Shown here: positions 52,867 to 61,553 of the stretch, piece by piece
Position numbering within the stretch: the first letter of the stretch is position 1
Layout: each line of letters starts with the position of its first letter
From: Hyphomicrobium_A sp044507625
GTDB taxonomy: Bacteria; Pseudomonadota; Alphaproteobacteria; Rhizobiales; Hyphomicrobiaceae
NCBI GenBank assembly: GCA_044507625.1
Contig: JBIQJE010000001.1
Coordinates: 310,001 to 374,000 of the forward strand
Length of the DNA: 64,000 nucleotides
Reading direction: 5' to 3'
Translations under genes and position numbers: made by a program
Notes under the pieces: model-generated
The model's input: only the letters and a program-made list of their open reading frames with translations
Told to the model about the DNA's origin: nothing
Databases searched by the model: none

Positions 52867-55800
52867 CTAGATATCCGCCGTCTTGTCAAGATGCGCGGAG
52901 ATGAGCGGGAAGACATCCGTCGCCGCATTCTTCCCGAAGATGCAATCGATGTGCCCATAGCCCGGAATGACGTGGCGGTCATAGAGTTGCCGCCCATTCA
53001 CCTGCGCCAGGCGTTCGACCGTGCGCGCGGTGCTTTCCGGTTTGAAGCACACATTGTCGGCGCCGTGCAGGAAGAGGATCGGCAGCGCCATGCGATCGAG
53101 GTGAGGCAGGTAGATGTCGCGCCCGTCCGCGTCGAGCAGACTGCCGTGCCGCGCGAGCACCGCCAGATGCTGGAAGGCCTCGATATTGGCTTCACCGAAC
53201 ATCTCCGCGAGCCCCGAGGAGACCGTTGCCTGATTGAGCTGGGACAAGTTGTAAAGCCGGCCATAGAGCGCCGTGATGCGATTGCTGGTGGCGTCGTGCG
53301 TACGCTCTGACCACGGCACCGGCACGATCAGCTGCAGGAACTTGTCGAGGAGCCGTTCGCGCAGCGGATCAGCCGTCGTAGCCCGCGCGTTGACCACATC
53401 GATGCCCATCGCTTCGAAGATCTGCGGCGCACGCAGATAGGCGAGCAGCCGCTGCGGATACCACGGCACCACATAGTCGGTGGAGATCTGTGAAATCACG
53501 GCGGAGCGGACGCCTTCGAGGCCCGCCAGCAGCGACATGGTGAAGGTGGTGGCGCCGAAACAGTGGGCGATCACTTGCACCGTGGAGCACCGCGTGACGG
53601 CCCGCACCTTCGCCACCGCAGCCGGATAATCCTGCGTCGCGACATTGTCGCCGTTCCACAGCTCGTGCGCGTAAGGAAGGTCGACGCTGGCGCGGAAATC
53701 GAACAGCCAGCAGTCGTAGCCTTCCGCGACGAGATATTCGAGCAGGTTGGTGTCGATGGTGTCGATCGAGAAAATGAGGCTCGACACGCCAAGCCCATGC
53801 GCGAGGATCACCGGCCCCTTCGCACCGCCGCGATAACGCGTGAGCTTCAGCACCTTGCCGTCGTCCGTACGCACCAGATGCACCTCGGGCTCGGGCACGC
53901 GCAGGGTGCGCTTTTTGCGCGGATTGAGAACATCGTAGCGGCCCGAGCGCGCCAGCACGCCACCGTAGGTATCGAACAGCTCGCGGCTGAAAAAGGTGCC
54001 GAACTTGCCCACCGCACGCATCCGGTCGGCGTTGCTGCTGCCGCCCGTTCCACGCAGCGTCTGCATCTGCACGTAGAAATCGGAGGGCGCGATCTCTAGC
54101 ATGCCGCGCGCTATATGGCCGAGCTGCCCCTGCGCTCCCCGCGAAATGTCGATGTTGAGGCGCGTGGTGTCGCGCCACAGGTCGAGCGTCGCGTCGGAGC
54201 GGACGACCTTGTAACCGCTGAAATGGTATTCAGAGCCATCGCGCGCAGCGAGCGAGAAGCAGTAATCGAAGCGCTTGGTCTCGACCGTATGCTCGTCGAC
54301 ACGCATCAGGTTGAACTTACCGTCGAAGATCTCCATCGGCTCCGGCGACAGTGCCGGACATTCCACCGTTCCGACGATGCGTCCCGCGCGTTTGGGATCG
54401 GCGATGAAACCGTCGACATCATCGACGATCACCGTAAGCGTGAAACTGCAGCTATGCCCCTCCTCCTTGCCGCGCCGCGCCGCCGTCTCATGCGGCAGCG
54501 TGATCGCGCTCGACATGAAACCAGCCATGCGCTCGGTAAATTCGACCCCAGCGGGTCGTGTCGTCTCGCGGCCCTCGGGCGCCGCGATGAGAAGCGGTGC
54601 ATCGTAGCGCTGCGCGTCGGAAAATTCCCAGCCGCGGTCCTTGGCGAGGTGGATCATCGCACGCTCGGCAAGCGCTGTGATCGTTAGCAGCGGATTGACA
54701 CCCAGCGGTCGCGGAATGATCGATCCATCGCAAACATAAAGACCTTGGAGGACGGCGTTCGCCGGCGCGTCCGGATTGCCGTCGAACACCTCGCACTTGT
54801 GATTGACGACGCCGCTCGTGCGATCCCTGCCCATCACGCAGCCGCCCAGCGGATGCACGGTGATGAGGTTGTTGCCCAGCATCGTCTCCGTGAGGGGATT
54901 GCGGATGTAGTTGCCGCCGGTCGCGAGCGTCGCCTTGCGCAGGTTCCGCTCCACCTTCTCGAAGATCGGCTGCTGCGCCACCTTCGGCCAGGTGAGTTTC
55001 AGCCGGCCATTTTCGAGCGCCATGCGCCCCCTGCCATCGTCATGGCTCATCACGAGATACGTCTGCGTGCGGTTGACAGCACCCTGATAGGCGCCGAACA
55101 GCAGGCTCTGGCGCCGCCGCGCGCGCTCCGCGAGAAAATCGATGACGCCGCGGTCGGTATCCTCGCCCAGCTTGTCGCCGCCGATGGTGAGCAGCGCAGG
55201 CAGGATCGGCGCGAGCGCGGAGGGAATCGAGCCTTCCTCGATCACCATGCCGTCTTCGAGCCGCTCGGTATCGCGCAGATCTATGAGGCCGCTGATGCAC
55301 GGCCCCACCGGGCCCGTCTCCGCAACCGGCGGCGCACCGACACCAATGCCGTTCACGGGCACGTCGTTGTTGTATGCGAACGCGAGCACGTCGCCGTTGC
55401 CGGTGAAGCGTTCCCCGACCTGATCGGAAACGGCGAGCCCCGCCTGGCGGGAGCGCAGGAGGATCTCGGTCGAGCCGAGCGTGCCCGCTGCGAGAACGAC
55501 GACGTCCGCCGTGATCGACTGATCCGCCGCGGAGAACTTTTCGCGCTCATGTCCGAGCGGCTCGAAGAACACGCGCCAGCGCCCGCGCTCCTGCGCCACG
55601 TGCGTAACGCGCATCTCGGTGAAGATTTCAGCCCCGTGGTGGAACGCGTCGGCGAGATAGGTCACCTGCACCGTATTCTTGGCGCCGACGTTGCAGCCCG
55701 AGCAGCAATCTCCGCACAGGGTGCACGCCGGCTGCTCGACGCCCGCATAATTCACCTGCTTTTGGAGCGTGACGTTGATGGGCGGACGCACCACGTCGCG

Positions 55801-56301
55801 ATGCAGTGCGTTGCCGCTCACGACCAGCGCTTTGAGCTTGTCGAGCGCGGGCCCTTCGTAAGGCACGGGCCGCAGCACCTCCGTTGCCCGCGCGAAGCCT
55901 TCCTGTCGCGTCTGATCCTGCGCGATCTCCGGCGGCCACACCGGATCGTCCCACACGCGCGGGTCCGGCGGCAGGGACACGTTGGCATTGACGAGCGAGC
56001 CGCCACCAAGGCCGCACCCGACGAAAACATGGATGTCCTTGCCGAGGCGCAGATCGTAGAGACCGGACGGCGAGCCCGAGACGCGCGCACCGTCGCGGCT
56101 CACCTGGAATTGCTCGTGCGCCTCGATCATGCGGTCGGGGAAGTCACCTATGGCGAACTCCTGCCCGCGTTCCAGCACCGCAACGCGCTTGCCCGCCCGC
56201 GCCATGCGCGAGGCGGCAACGCCCCCGCCATACCCCGACCCCACCACGACGACGTCGTAGCGAAGCTTCAGGTCGGCGACCGATTTCGACAAGCGCCGCA
56301 T
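52867..56301 (-). CDS. GMC oxidoreductase fused to an alpha/beta hydrolase
   Basis: A 1144-residue fusion. Residues 15-560 form a glucose-methanol-choline/cholesterol-oxidase-like flavoprotein with the FAD motif VVVVGSGYGGGVAA, GCGLGGGSLVNAN and the catalytic histidine and asparagine in HPLGGC (H483) and GVNPLLTITALAERA (N536). It carries a Cys cluster CTLCGDCCSGCNVGAK (C193, C196, C199, C203). Residues about 600-760 link to a hydrolase domain (about 805-1144): HGLGVSSLIF, a nucleophile elbow HCFGA with Cys914 in place of Ser, acid Asp1082 in HGADNVCF and His1117 in GYGHIDC. The pair may oxidise a sterol- or hopanoid-like alcohol and process an ester or thioester of it. The ATG is one base after the stop of the upstream GMC gene. 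Confidence 0.92.
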   Translation of the reverse strand: MRRLSKSVADLKLRYDVVVVGSGYGGGVAASRMARAGKRVAVLERGQEFAIGDFPDRMIEAHEQFQVSRDGARVSGSPSGLYDLRLGKDIHVFVGCGLGGGSLVNANVSLPPDPRVWDDPVWPPEIAQDQTRQEGFARATEVLRPVPYEGPALDKLKALVVSGNALHRDVVRPPINVTLQKQVNYAGVEQPACTLCGDCCSGCNVGAKNTVQVTYLADAFHHGAEIFTEMRVTHVAQERGRWRVFFEPLGHEREKFSAADQSITADVVVLAAGTLGSTEILLRSRQAGLAVSDQVGERFTGNGDVLAFAYNNDVPVNGIGVGAPPVAETGPVGPCISGLIDLRDTERLEDGMVIEEGSIPSALAPILPALLTIGGDKLGEDTDRGVIDFLAERARRRQSLLFGAYQGAVNRTQTYLVMSHDDGRGRMALENGRLKLTWPKVAQQPIFEKVERNLRKATLATGGNYIRNPLTETMLGNNLITVHPLGGCVMGRDRTSGVVNHKCEVFDGNPDAPANAVLQGLYVCDGSIIPRPLGVNPLLTITALAERAMIHLAKDRGWEFSDAQRYDAPLLIAAPEGRETTRPAGVEFTERMAGFMSSAITLPHETAARRGKEEGHSCSFTLTVIVDDVDGFIADPKRAGRIVGTVECPALSPEPMEIFDGKFNLMRVDEHTVETKRFDYCFSLAARDGSEYHFSGYKVVRSDATLDLWRDTTRLNIDISRGAQGQLGHIARGMLEIAPSDFYVQMQTLRGTGGSSNADRMRAVGKFGTFFSRELFDTYGGVLARSGRYDVLNPRKKRTLRVPEPEVHLVRTDDGKVLKLTRYRGGAKGPVILAHGLGVSSLIFSIDTIDTNLLEYLVAEGYDCWLFDFRASVDLPYAHELWNGDNVATQDYPAAVAKVRAVTRCSTVQVIAHCFGATTFTMSLLAGLEGVRSAVISQISTDYVVPWYPQRLLAYLRAPQIFEAMGIDVVNARATTADPLRERLLDKFLQLIVPVPWSERTHDATSNRITALYGRLYNLSQLNQATVSSGLAEMFGEANIEAFQHLAVLARHGSLLDADGRDIYLPHLDRMALPILFLHGADNVCFKPESTARTVERLAQVNGRQLYDRHVIPGYGHIDCIFGKNAATDVFPLISAHLDKTADI

Positions 56302-56302
56302 T

Positions 56303-58114
56303 CTATTCTCCCTCGACCGGCGCAGGGCTGCGCCGCCGCCAGCGTGCAAACCATGCCAGGTTGCGCGCGCGTGATTTCCCGTTCTCCGATGAAGGCGCAT
56401 GCATTACTGCGCGCACCGGCGTCGTGCCTTCGTCCATCTCCCAGCCGTGATCGCGCGCCATCAGGATCATGGCCCGCTCGGCAAGCGCGGTGATCGTCAG
56501 CAACGGATGGATACCCAGCGGACAAGGGATCACGGCGCCGTCGCACACATAAAGGCCTTCGTGGACCGCGTCGGGGCCGGCGCCGGGACTCGCATCGAAA
56601 ACCTGTCCCTTATGGTTGACGACGCCGCCGTTGCGCGTCTCGCCCATGGTGCAGCCGCCGAGCGGATGCACCGTCATCAGGTTGCCGCCGAGCGCCTGCT
56701 CCGAAACGGGATTGCGCATGTATGTGCCGCCCGTCGCATGCGTCGCCGTCTTGATCATGGTCTCGATGCGCTGGAAGACGCGCTGCTTCGGACCGTTGCC
56801 CCAGGCAATGGTAAGGCGGTCGCCTTCGAGGCGCATGACGCCGTTGCCCGCGTCGTGTCCTACGGCGAGAAACGTCTGCGTATTGTGGACCGCGCCCTGA
56901 TACGCGCCTTTGATAAGGCCGCCCGCGGCGCGCTCGAGCGCCTCGAGCCCCTCGCCCAGCGTGCGCTTCTCGCGCTCACCGAAAACGGCGGCAGCGGGCG
57001 CCAGTACAGCAGGCAGCGCGCCGGCAAAGGCGCTCGGCAGCGCGCATTCGCACATCGCCAGCCCGTCGCGCACGTCCTCGGTGTTGCGCAGATCGACGAG
57101 GCCGTTCACCGCCTGTCCGACGGGCGGCACCTGCGCCCGCGGCGGGTGACCGACACCGATGCCGTTTACCGGAACGTCGTTGTTGTAGGCGAGCGCGACG
57201 GCATCGCCGTTGGAGGTGAACCGGCTGCCGAGCCACCGCGACAGCGGCAAGCCCTCTTCCGCCGATCGCAGCAGGATCTCCGTAGAGCCGAGCGTGCCCG
57301 CCGCCAGCACGACGACGTCAGCCGTTATGAAATACTTGTGTCCGCGCGCAGTGTCGGCATCGGCCGGCATGGCCCACACGCGCCAGCCATGGCGCTCGTC
57401 CCGCGCGAGCGACAGCACCTTCACGCCGGTGAACACCTCGGCGCCAAAAGCGACGGCGTCGGCGATGTAAGTGCAGGCGACGGTCGTCTTGGCGCCGACG
57501 TTGCAGCCCCCGCAACAATCGCCGCAGGACGTGCAGGCCGGCTGCTGCACACCGGCGGCATTGGGGCCGGCTCGATAGGCGACGTGCAGCGGAATGGGCG
57601 TCACCGGACGACCGAACGCCGAGGCGGCAAGGCGCAGGGCCGCGACCTTCTCGTAGCTGGCGGCCGACGGCGATATCTCCGGCCGCAACATGTGCCGCGC
57701 GCGCACGAAGCCTTCCGCCAGAAGCCGGTCGGAGCGCACCGGCTGCGGCCACGCGCTGTCCTCGAAGACGCGCGCATCTGGCGAAAGGCAGACGTTGGCG
57801 TTGATGAGCGAGGTGCCGCCCAGCCCGCAGCCCATCAGCACATCGACATCCTCGCCGACGCGCACATCGAACAGCGCCGTCGCCGAGCCGAGACGGCCAT
57901 GCGCGCCGGTGATCTGCGTTTCCGCACTTGCACACGCCACGCCGTCGGGAAAATCGCCGGGCAGAAACTCGCGCCCGCGCTCGATCACCGCAACCTTGCG
58001 CCCGCACCGCGCGAGCCGCGCCGCGGCAACACCGCCCCCGTAGCCGGAACCCACCACGATCGCATCGTAGTGCGCCTTGAGCTTCGAAGCGGGCATCGAA
58101 AGCCGCGCCTGCAT
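56303..58114 (-). CDS. GMC oxidoreductase (cholesterol oxidase-like)
   Basis: A 603-residue flavoprotein parallel to the first half of the next gene. FAD motif VVGSGYGGGVAAARLA, GCGLGGTSLINANV, the Cys cluster CTSCGDCCGGCNVGAK (C194, C197, C200, C204), HPLGGCTMG and GIHPLLTITALAERA follow in the same order. In the last, Asn of the cholesterol-oxidase triad is His (GIHPLL), unlike the GVNPLL of the fusion gene, so catalysis may differ or be lost. No signal peptide. It ends one base before the start of the fusion gene, and lies 56 bases after the metallophosphoesterase stop. Probably acts with both. Confidence 0.9.
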   Translation of the reverse strand: MQARLSMPASKLKAHYDAIVVGSGYGGGVAAARLARCGRKVAVIERGREFLPGDFPDGVACASAETQITGAHGRLGSATALFDVRVGEDVDVLMGCGLGGTSLINANVCLSPDARVFEDSAWPQPVRSDRLLAEGFVRARHMLRPEISPSAASYEKVAALRLAASAFGRPVTPIPLHVAYRAGPNAAGVQQPACTSCGDCCGGCNVGAKTTVACTYIADAVAFGAEVFTGVKVLSLARDERHGWRVWAMPADADTARGHKYFITADVVVLAAGTLGSTEILLRSAEEGLPLSRWLGSRFTSNGDAVALAYNNDVPVNGIGVGHPPRAQVPPVGQAVNGLVDLRNTEDVRDGLAMCECALPSAFAGALPAVLAPAAAVFGEREKRTLGEGLEALERAAGGLIKGAYQGAVHNTQTFLAVGHDAGNGVMRLEGDRLTIAWGNGPKQRVFQRIETMIKTATHATGGTYMRNPVSEQALGGNLMTVHPLGGCTMGETRNGGVVNHKGQVFDASPGAGPDAVHEGLYVCDGAVIPCPLGIHPLLTITALAERAMILMARDHGWEMDEGTTPVRAVMHAPSSENGKSRARNLAWFARWRRRSPAPVEGE

Positions 58115-58170
58115 AGGCTTTTACTCTCCCCCAGCGCCCGTGTGCTTACACCGGCGTACGCGCTACGCGA

Positions 58171-60117
58171 TCAAACGATGCCCGGCCCGGAATTCTGCGG
58201 CCCCGGACGCTTCAAGTCCCCCACGCGAATTTCGATCGGACCTTCGATCAGCGACGGACGCAGCGGCCGCGATGGCACGATCGCAGGCCCTACCTCGTTG
58301 CCGAGGCCACGGTCCTTGGCATGCTTCCACGCCCAGCGGCGTGGCGTGCGCCGTAGACCGATGGGATAGACCGTCAGCTTGTTGGGCTCGATTTTCATAC
58401 GCAGGAAATTCTTGAAGTCGGGAATGGCCATCGATGCGAACGCTTGATCGCAATGCAGGCCCAGGAAGCAGCTGAGGGTGAGATATGTGCCCCACACGAA
58501 ACCCGCGGCGATACCGCCGAGAAAGATCATCGTTAGCGGGAATATGACGATGGTGCGCAGCAATTCACGCACGTCCGGCGAGGTGCGCAGATCGAGGTTT
58601 TGCAAAACCTCGCGCGCCTGCGGCCACACCGTATCGACCATCCAGAACGAGAAATACGATACCGCATAATAGAGCGTGATCATCATGGCGATGTGCGCGA
58701 GCCAGTGCAGCGTGCCGAGCAGCGCCTTCACCTTTCCGCCCCACGCGCCGTCAGCATAACCGTAGAGGACCACCCATAACCCGAGACACCATATGCCGAG
58801 GATGACGTTGGTCGCCGCGGCCAGCGGCGCCAGCATGAATATGCCCGGCCACCAGTGGAAGTTTGGATCATAGAGCATCGTCTCGCCGACGGTCATGGTG
58901 CCGTACGGCGTCGTCGAGAACATCCAGATCATCACCCAGTAGATGGCGCCGAGCGCGACGGAGTAGCCATAGTTCCGGAACGGGAAGCCGAGTGTCGATA
59001 GGCTGAGCCAGCGGCTTTCACCGCGCGAGGGCCAGCAGGACGGCTTTCCGGTGTTCTGGCCATCCTTCACCTTGCAGCGGATATCGAGCTCGATCTTCTT
59101 GCCCGTGCCCGCCGTCAGAGTGCGCGTGTCGGAAAGATAGTGCGTGGGCGAAAAGTACGCCCCGCCGCCGCCGGCCGTGAAGAAGCTCGCACCCGTCTCC
59201 GCCGAGTGATAGCGGCTGTAATGGTGCAGGTCGCCCGCCACGACAGCCGCGATGCGCGCGCCCGCGTCGGTGGCGATCTTCGTGATGGTGGAGAGATTGT
59301 CCTCGCCCTGAAGCCCCTCCTCCCTGTTGTAGTTCCAGCTCGGCTCGGGGATGCACAGGACGACCTTCGGCGCCTCCGTCGGATGCTGCTTCATCGCCTC
59401 GGCAACACCTTCGAAATAGAGGATCTGCCCGGCGTCCAGATATTGTGCGAGCTGGATGTCCGCGCCCCAGATCCACCAGTTGTGCGGCAACCGGATCGCG
59501 AAATAGCTGCGGTGCTGCGGACACAGCCAGCCACCGATACGATTCTCGCTCGCACGCCCGAAGCGGGCCTTGCAGAACATGTGATCGAACGACGATAGCC
59601 CGTCGTACCAGTCGTGATTGCCGGGCAGCACGAACAAGAGCCGGCGCCAGTTTCCGTCGGGTGACGGCGGCAGCGCCGTCGCATAGGGCATCGCGAAGCG
59701 CTCGCGGTAGGCTTGGCGCGTTGGGAAGGGATAAACCTGATCACCGCCCATGATGAGCAGCTTGCCGCCCGGCAGCGTGCCTGCGCCCTCTACGGTGATC
59801 TGTGGCGCGCTGACCAGCGAGGCCATGGCGTAGGTGGAATCGAAGCCGTCTCCGAGGTCGGCGATGTAATCCACCCACACGGCGTTGCCATCGCTCAGGT
59901 GGCGCAGATCCGAATAGTCGTAGCGGCCGACGACCTGCTTCACCACCTCCGGCCCGAAGCCGTCGATGGTGGCCTGCATGATCCGCTGGTCGGCGTACTG
60001 TCCGAATATCTCCGATACGACCGAGCGCCAGCCTGTGCTGACGAGATGCGCCGGGCTGTACCAGCGCACCATCTTGGGGAGCGCCTTGATATCGATCTCC
60101 CCCGAGCCGTCGGACAT
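58171..60117 (-). CDS. Metallophosphoesterase with C-terminal membrane domain
   Basis: A 648-residue protein with an N-terminal calcineurin-like domain: metal ligands in ADLGDGFD (D88 region), MGGDQVYP (D126), LPGNHDWYDG (N167, H168) and VAGDLHHYSRY (H298-H299). Residues about 385-560 contain several membrane helices, including GAIYWVMIWMFS and a late GIAAGFVWGTYL; the end is a Pro-rich tail. It is the first gene of the cluster with the two GMC genes. It probably cuts a phosphate or pyrophosphate from a membrane-bound lipid (inference). The catalytic domain would be cytosolic unless the unusual N-terminus is exported. Confidence 0.88.
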   Translation of the reverse strand: MSDGSGEIDIKALPKMVRWYSPAHLVSTGWRSVVSEIFGQYADQRIMQATIDGFGPEVVKQVVGRYDYSDLRHLSDGNAVWVDYIADLGDGFDSTYAMASLVSAPQITVEGAGTLPGGKLLIMGGDQVYPFPTRQAYRERFAMPYATALPPSPDGNWRRLLFVLPGNHDWYDGLSSFDHMFCKARFGRASENRIGGWLCPQHRSYFAIRLPHNWWIWGADIQLAQYLDAGQILYFEGVAEAMKQHPTEAPKVVLCIPEPSWNYNREEGLQGEDNLSTITKIATDAGARIAAVVAGDLHHYSRYHSAETGASFFTAGGGGAYFSPTHYLSDTRTLTAGTGKKIELDIRCKVKDGQNTGKPSCWPSRGESRWLSLSTLGFPFRNYGYSVALGAIYWVMIWMFSTTPYGTMTVGETMLYDPNFHWWPGIFMLAPLAAATNVILGIWCLGLWVVLYGYADGAWGGKVKALLGTLHWLAHIAMMITLYYAVSYFSFWMVDTVWPQAREVLQNLDLRTSPDVRELLRTIVIFPLTMIFLGGIAAGFVWGTYLTLSCFLGLHCDQAFASMAIPDFKNFLRMKIEPNKLTVYPIGLRRTPRRWAWKHAKDRGLGNEVGPAIVPSRPLRPSLIEGPIEIRVGDLKRPGPQNSGPGIV

Positions 60118-60386
60118 GCACTTCCCCCAGACGCATACTGCTTTCCGAAACGCGCCCCCCGGCCCGCTTCCATTGGAACGAGTCTAGGGGGGGCGCGAAG
60201 AGGAGTCCAGAATGGCGGCAGCGGCGTGGCGCAAAGTGTTGCCGAGTGAACGCAGGGGCGCGCCTTCGCGCGGGAAACAATCACACGTCGGATGATTGTC
60301 CCGGCGGTGTGGCCATTGCGGCATTGCCCTGTCACCACCATCCGGCATAGGCCCGAAGGCGCAGTGCATGCGCAAGGAGTAATGCC

Positions 60387-60677
60387 ATGAAAGTAAAGGT
60401 CGCTGTCGTGCTGGGTCTCTCGGCGATGGGAATCCTCATCGCGCCCGTCGCGCAATACACCTCTTCCGCGGAAGCGGCAGCCCGGTGCGTCACCAAGCGC
60501 GGCAAGGGCTGGGCATGGACCGAGGACATGGCGCGCTTTCAGGCCTGGGAAATCGTCGCTCAGCTCTCCGGCAACTGGCCCATCGCCACCGATACGCTCC
60601 GCAACGAGCGCTACAAGTGCAAGAAGGACGGCAGCGGCTACACCTGCCTGTCGTGGATCGACGTCTGTAAATCGTGA
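60387..60677 (+). CDS. Small exported protein
   Basis: A 96-residue protein with a signal peptide (about 1-31, ending SSAEAAA) and a mature part with four cysteines (RCVTKRGKGW, YKCKKDGSGYTCLSW, VCKS) likely disulfide-bonded. AAGGAG precedes the ATG. WTEDMARFQAWEIVAQ is a conserved-looking helix. No family recognised; a Hyphomicrobiales-specific family is likely. Confidence 0.75.
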   Translation: MKVKVAVVLGLSAMGILIAPVAQYTSSAEAAARCVTKRGKGWAWTEDMARFQAWEIVAQLSGNWPIATDTLRNERYKCKKDGSGYTCLSWIDVCKS

Positions 60678-60896
60678 GACGGTCGCCCTGCGGCCAGCGG
60701 CGCTGCGCATGCGCAGCAGCTCGATACGGAGCGGCAGCCATCGATGGGCGCCGCGCGATTAACGTTAAACCCAACCGAAGCGGCGGGAGCGCCGCGGAGC
60801 AACCATTCGAGCACATAGATTTCTCGACATAATTCTCTCATCCTCACATGCTCCGCTCCGCTCGGCCAGGGGTGGCCAGTCATAGGAGGTGCTGTC

Positions 60897-61400
60897 GTGT
60901 TCGGCCGGGGATTCAATGATCAAAAACCAGCGACTTCGCCTTCAGGCGTGCCCACGCCCGGCCCCGCGACGCCGCCCGCTCCAATGCGTGACCTCAACAC
61001 CCCGGCTCCATCGATGATGACACCCTCCAGACCCGCTTCCGTCATTGGCCCCGACCTGGCAATCGTCGGTCAGCGGATCACGCTCGTCTGCAAGAGCGCA
61101 CTCGTCATCTCCGGCGAAGTCGCAGGCGACATCCACGGCGACGACATCACCATCAGCGAGACCGGTAAGGTCACCGGCATGGTCGTCGCGCGCAATCTTA
61201 CGGTCCACGGCGAGGTCAACGGCCAGCTGCGCGGGGAAACCGTTGCGCTCCATTCGACGGCGCGCATCAACGGCGACATCATGCAGAAGAACCTCGTCAT
61301 CGCCGAAGGCGCGCAGTTCGACGGGCGCGTACGCAAGGCGAAGGACGCCAGCGACTGGCAGCCGACGCTCGATCTCAATCTCCACGCCCAGACCGGCTGA
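60897..61400 (+). CDS. Bactofilin
   Basis: A 167-residue bactofilin, a polymer-forming beta-helix protein of the cytoskeleton. The Pro-rich N-terminus (about 12-45) is typical. The beta-helix (about 52-140) has regular turns such as GEVAGDIHGDDITISETGKVTG, GQLRGETVALHSTARINGDI and GAQFDGRV. A GTG start has AGGAGG 7 bases upstream. Bactofilins set cell shape, stalks and buds in alphaproteobacteria. The neighbour is a coiled-coil membrane protein in the opposite direction. Confidence 0.95.
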   Translation: MFGRGFNDQKPATSPSGVPTPGPATPPAPMRDLNTPAPSMMTPSRPASVIGPDLAIVGQRITLVCKSALVISGEVAGDIHGDDITISETGKVTGMVVARNLTVHGEVNGQLRGETVALHSTARINGDIMQKNLVIAEGAQFDGRVRKAKDASDWQPTLDLNLHAQTG

Positions 61401-61553
61401 GCCGAGCGGGTCTTCGCCGGACGCTTTCCGCGCCGTTTGAGCTCTGTCGATTGCGGACGCCGCAATGCGCAGCGCCATGTCTGGCGCGTGGCACGCCACG
61501 GATGGCACTCCGCGCCTACGCGTCGCCCATCGCTTCCACGCTCGAGATGAAGT

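Noticed and set aside
54745..58369. Two long plus-strand frames (582 and 656 codons) opposite the GMC genes
   Set aside because: Both are complements of the clear GMC oxidoreductase frames and contain no recognisable motifs.
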